Positions 62,964 to 64,000 of a DNA stretch of 64,000 nt are shown piece after piece. The stretch's first letter is position 1. Each line of letters opens with the position of its first letter. The notes beneath the pieces were generated by a model. The model saw only the letters and a list, made by a program, of their open reading frames with translations, was not told the DNA's origin and made no database searches. The position numbers were made by a program, and so were the translations under genes. Source of the stretch: Pelagomonas calceolata (taxonomy: Eukaryota; Sar; Pelagophyceae; Pelagomonadales; Pelagomonadaceae); contig CAKKNE010000002.1 of NCBI GenBank assembly GCA_918797485.1, positions 586,501-650,500 on the forward strand. Direction: 5' to 3'.

Positions 62964-64000
62964 ATGGCCGAGAGCGACGACCCCGTCGCATCAGTGCGCG
63001 ACGAGGCGCCAAAACCAAGCAGCCCGCGCGCGAGCCCCGCCAAGTTCGACCGCGCGATGGTCGAGGCGAAAATGCGCAGCGACGGCTGGGTGACGACCGA
63101 GAAAGCTAGAGCGAATGCCGCCGAAGGATCTTCGAGAACAACAGATAAGTACTACCAGCTCCACGGCGACCCGAAGACGTACCGTTCATTACCGGAGGTC
63201 GCGCGCGCCTATTATCCGGACCTGATCGGTCCTTCGGACGAGAAACTGGCGCCGAAGAAGAAGAAGCCGCCGGCAACGACTTTACGGAAGCGCGACCGCG
63301 ACGCGGCGGAAAGTCTGGTCAAGAAATTCAACGAGGAAGAGAGGCGGTGCGCCGTCATTCTCGACGAGAACGGCTCGGACGATGAAGATAGGGAAGAACT
63401 GCGGGCGTCTTTGACAAATGCGCGCTGGGCCGCGCGGCGAGCGGCGCAGGCCATCGACGCGCACGAGCCTCCATTCATATTGGACGCGGCGCGCCGGCCG
63501 CCGACGAAGCGCGACTACACGGTGCGGTGCAAGGCGCTCTTAGGAAGTGGCATCGAGCCTCCTAGACAACCCGGCGAGTCCGACGAGGCGGTGCAGCGGA
63601 AGCGGCGCGCCAAGGCGTTGCGAGATAGAAAATGGACGCGGCCCATACCCTGCCAGCTGCCGGCGCCGCCCTGGCCCTCTGCAAAGCGTTTACTCGAGGT
63701 GCGGTCGACCTTCGCGGGTCAAAGGGAGTGGAAACGGTTGGGGGATGCGCCCTTCTCTTCATTGGCGAGTGTCTCGCAGCCCTTCTGGGCGCGGTTTGAT
63801 GGGGACCGCATCCCGAACGTGCAACCAGGTTCTAGGTACGTGCGCGTGAGGCTCAAATCTAAAAGATTGAGGATCGCGTCGCATCCTACAATAGCGGCCG
63901 TGCCGCTCGAGGAGCTCGACGCGGGCGTTCATGCCGCCGTTAGAGCGGCCCACGCGGCGTTAGGTCGCGTGGCCCGCGCTAGGAGGGCGAAGGAAGCCGT
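62964..64000 (+). CDS. Start of a gene with an MBD/TAM-like motif (3' end outside window)
   Basis: From ATG 62964 the frame is open to the window edge (345 codons seen). After an acidic start, residues ~35-90 read KMRSDGWVTTEKAR, DKYYQLHGDPKTYRSLPEVARAYYPDLI. The order GW...DKYY...G..K.YRSLxEVARYY resembles methyl-CpG-binding/TAM-type domains, which bind DNA. A Lys run (PKKKKPP) and several Arg-rich stretches follow, consistent with a nuclear protein. The assignment is by pattern only, and the product may also be a lineage-specific chromatin protein. Confidence 0.6.
   Translation, partial: MAESDDPVASVRDEAPKPSSPRASPAKFDRAMVEAKMRSDGWVTTEKARANAAEGSSRTTDKYYQLHGDPKTYRSLPEVARAYYPDLIGPSDEKLAPKKKKPPATTLRKRDRDAAESLVKKFNEEERRCAVILDENGSDDEDREELRASLTNARWAARRAAQAIDAHEPPFILDAARRPPTKRDYTVRCKALLGSGIEPPRQPGESDEAVQRKRRAKALRDRKWTRPIPCQLPAPPWPSAKRLLEVRSTFAGQREWKRLGDAPFSSLASVSQPFWARFDGDRIPNVQPGSRYVRVRLKSKRLRIASHPTIAAVPLEELDAGVHAAVRAAHAALGRVARARRAKEA

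Overview
This is a GC-rich, gene-dense nuclear window from a eukaryotic alga. The best fit is a pelagophyte stramenopile, Aureococcus-like or Pelagomonas-like. The reasons are mostly intron-poor genes packed a few bases apart at their 3' ends, a plastid-lumen protein with a bipartite pre-sequence, a ciliary protein (CFAP119-like), and short, related introns whose ends behave like a non-autonomous DNA transposon (introner elements, described before in Micromonas and in the pelagophyte Aureococcus). The species call is inference.

Layout. 1-16.2 kb: tail of a NEK-like coiled-coil protein, a 2070-aa IQ/EF-hand protein, a Tudor/WW/KH RNA-binding protein, a CFAP119-like ciliary protein, an IQ repeat protein and a prolyl-4-hydroxylase-like enzyme with an introner. 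16.8-27 kb: a CysRS-tail repeat protein, a C-type-lectin membrane protein, a cyclin, GMP synthase (introner), alkaline ceramidase (introner), the GTPase DRG2 and a sulfotransferase. 27.3-39 kb: a protein with six WWE repeats, then a ~7.1 kb insertion flanked by an 82-bp direct repeat of the 3' junction of two convergent host genes. It carries two large genes, one an OTU-Ulp1-OTU protease-like protein. A 2OG oxygenase follows. 39.3-46.1 kb: a secreted VHL-beta-like protein, a sulfotransferase-ankyrin-JmjC fusion, IMP3 and a HisI-like protein. 46.7-51.4 kb: a tandem kinase duplication, with one copy carrying a stop codon. 51.5-64 kb: another kinase with a conventional 43-nt intron, a PsbP-like lumen protein, an LNR membrane protein, ORC1, PRP38B, a membrane protein with SPRVAP repeats on both tails, and the start of an MBD/TAM-like gene running off the edge.

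The strongest signal is the introner system. The two tandem kinases each have two introns, none at a shared position, and each insertion site can be read directly from the uninterrupted paralogue. The elements have 15-bp inverted ends (about CTGTGYGGAAATCAA) and duplicate 8 bp of target. They carry their own 3' splice site (CACACAG) and borrow the 5' splice site (GT or GC) from the duplicated exon. Four more introns of the same style interrupt the hydroxylase, GMP synthase, ceramidase and the larger inserted gene.

A second system-level signal is a near-palindromic element, GCTAGTGTCTTAC...CGCTAGC. It recurs in at least eight 5' intergenic regions, usually between divergent genes, and looks like a shared bidirectional promoter element. 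Essential genes of ribosome biogenesis (IMP3), replication (ORC1), splicing (PRP38B) and translation-linked GTPase function (DRG2) share it. No tRNA, rRNA or CRISPR array was seen.
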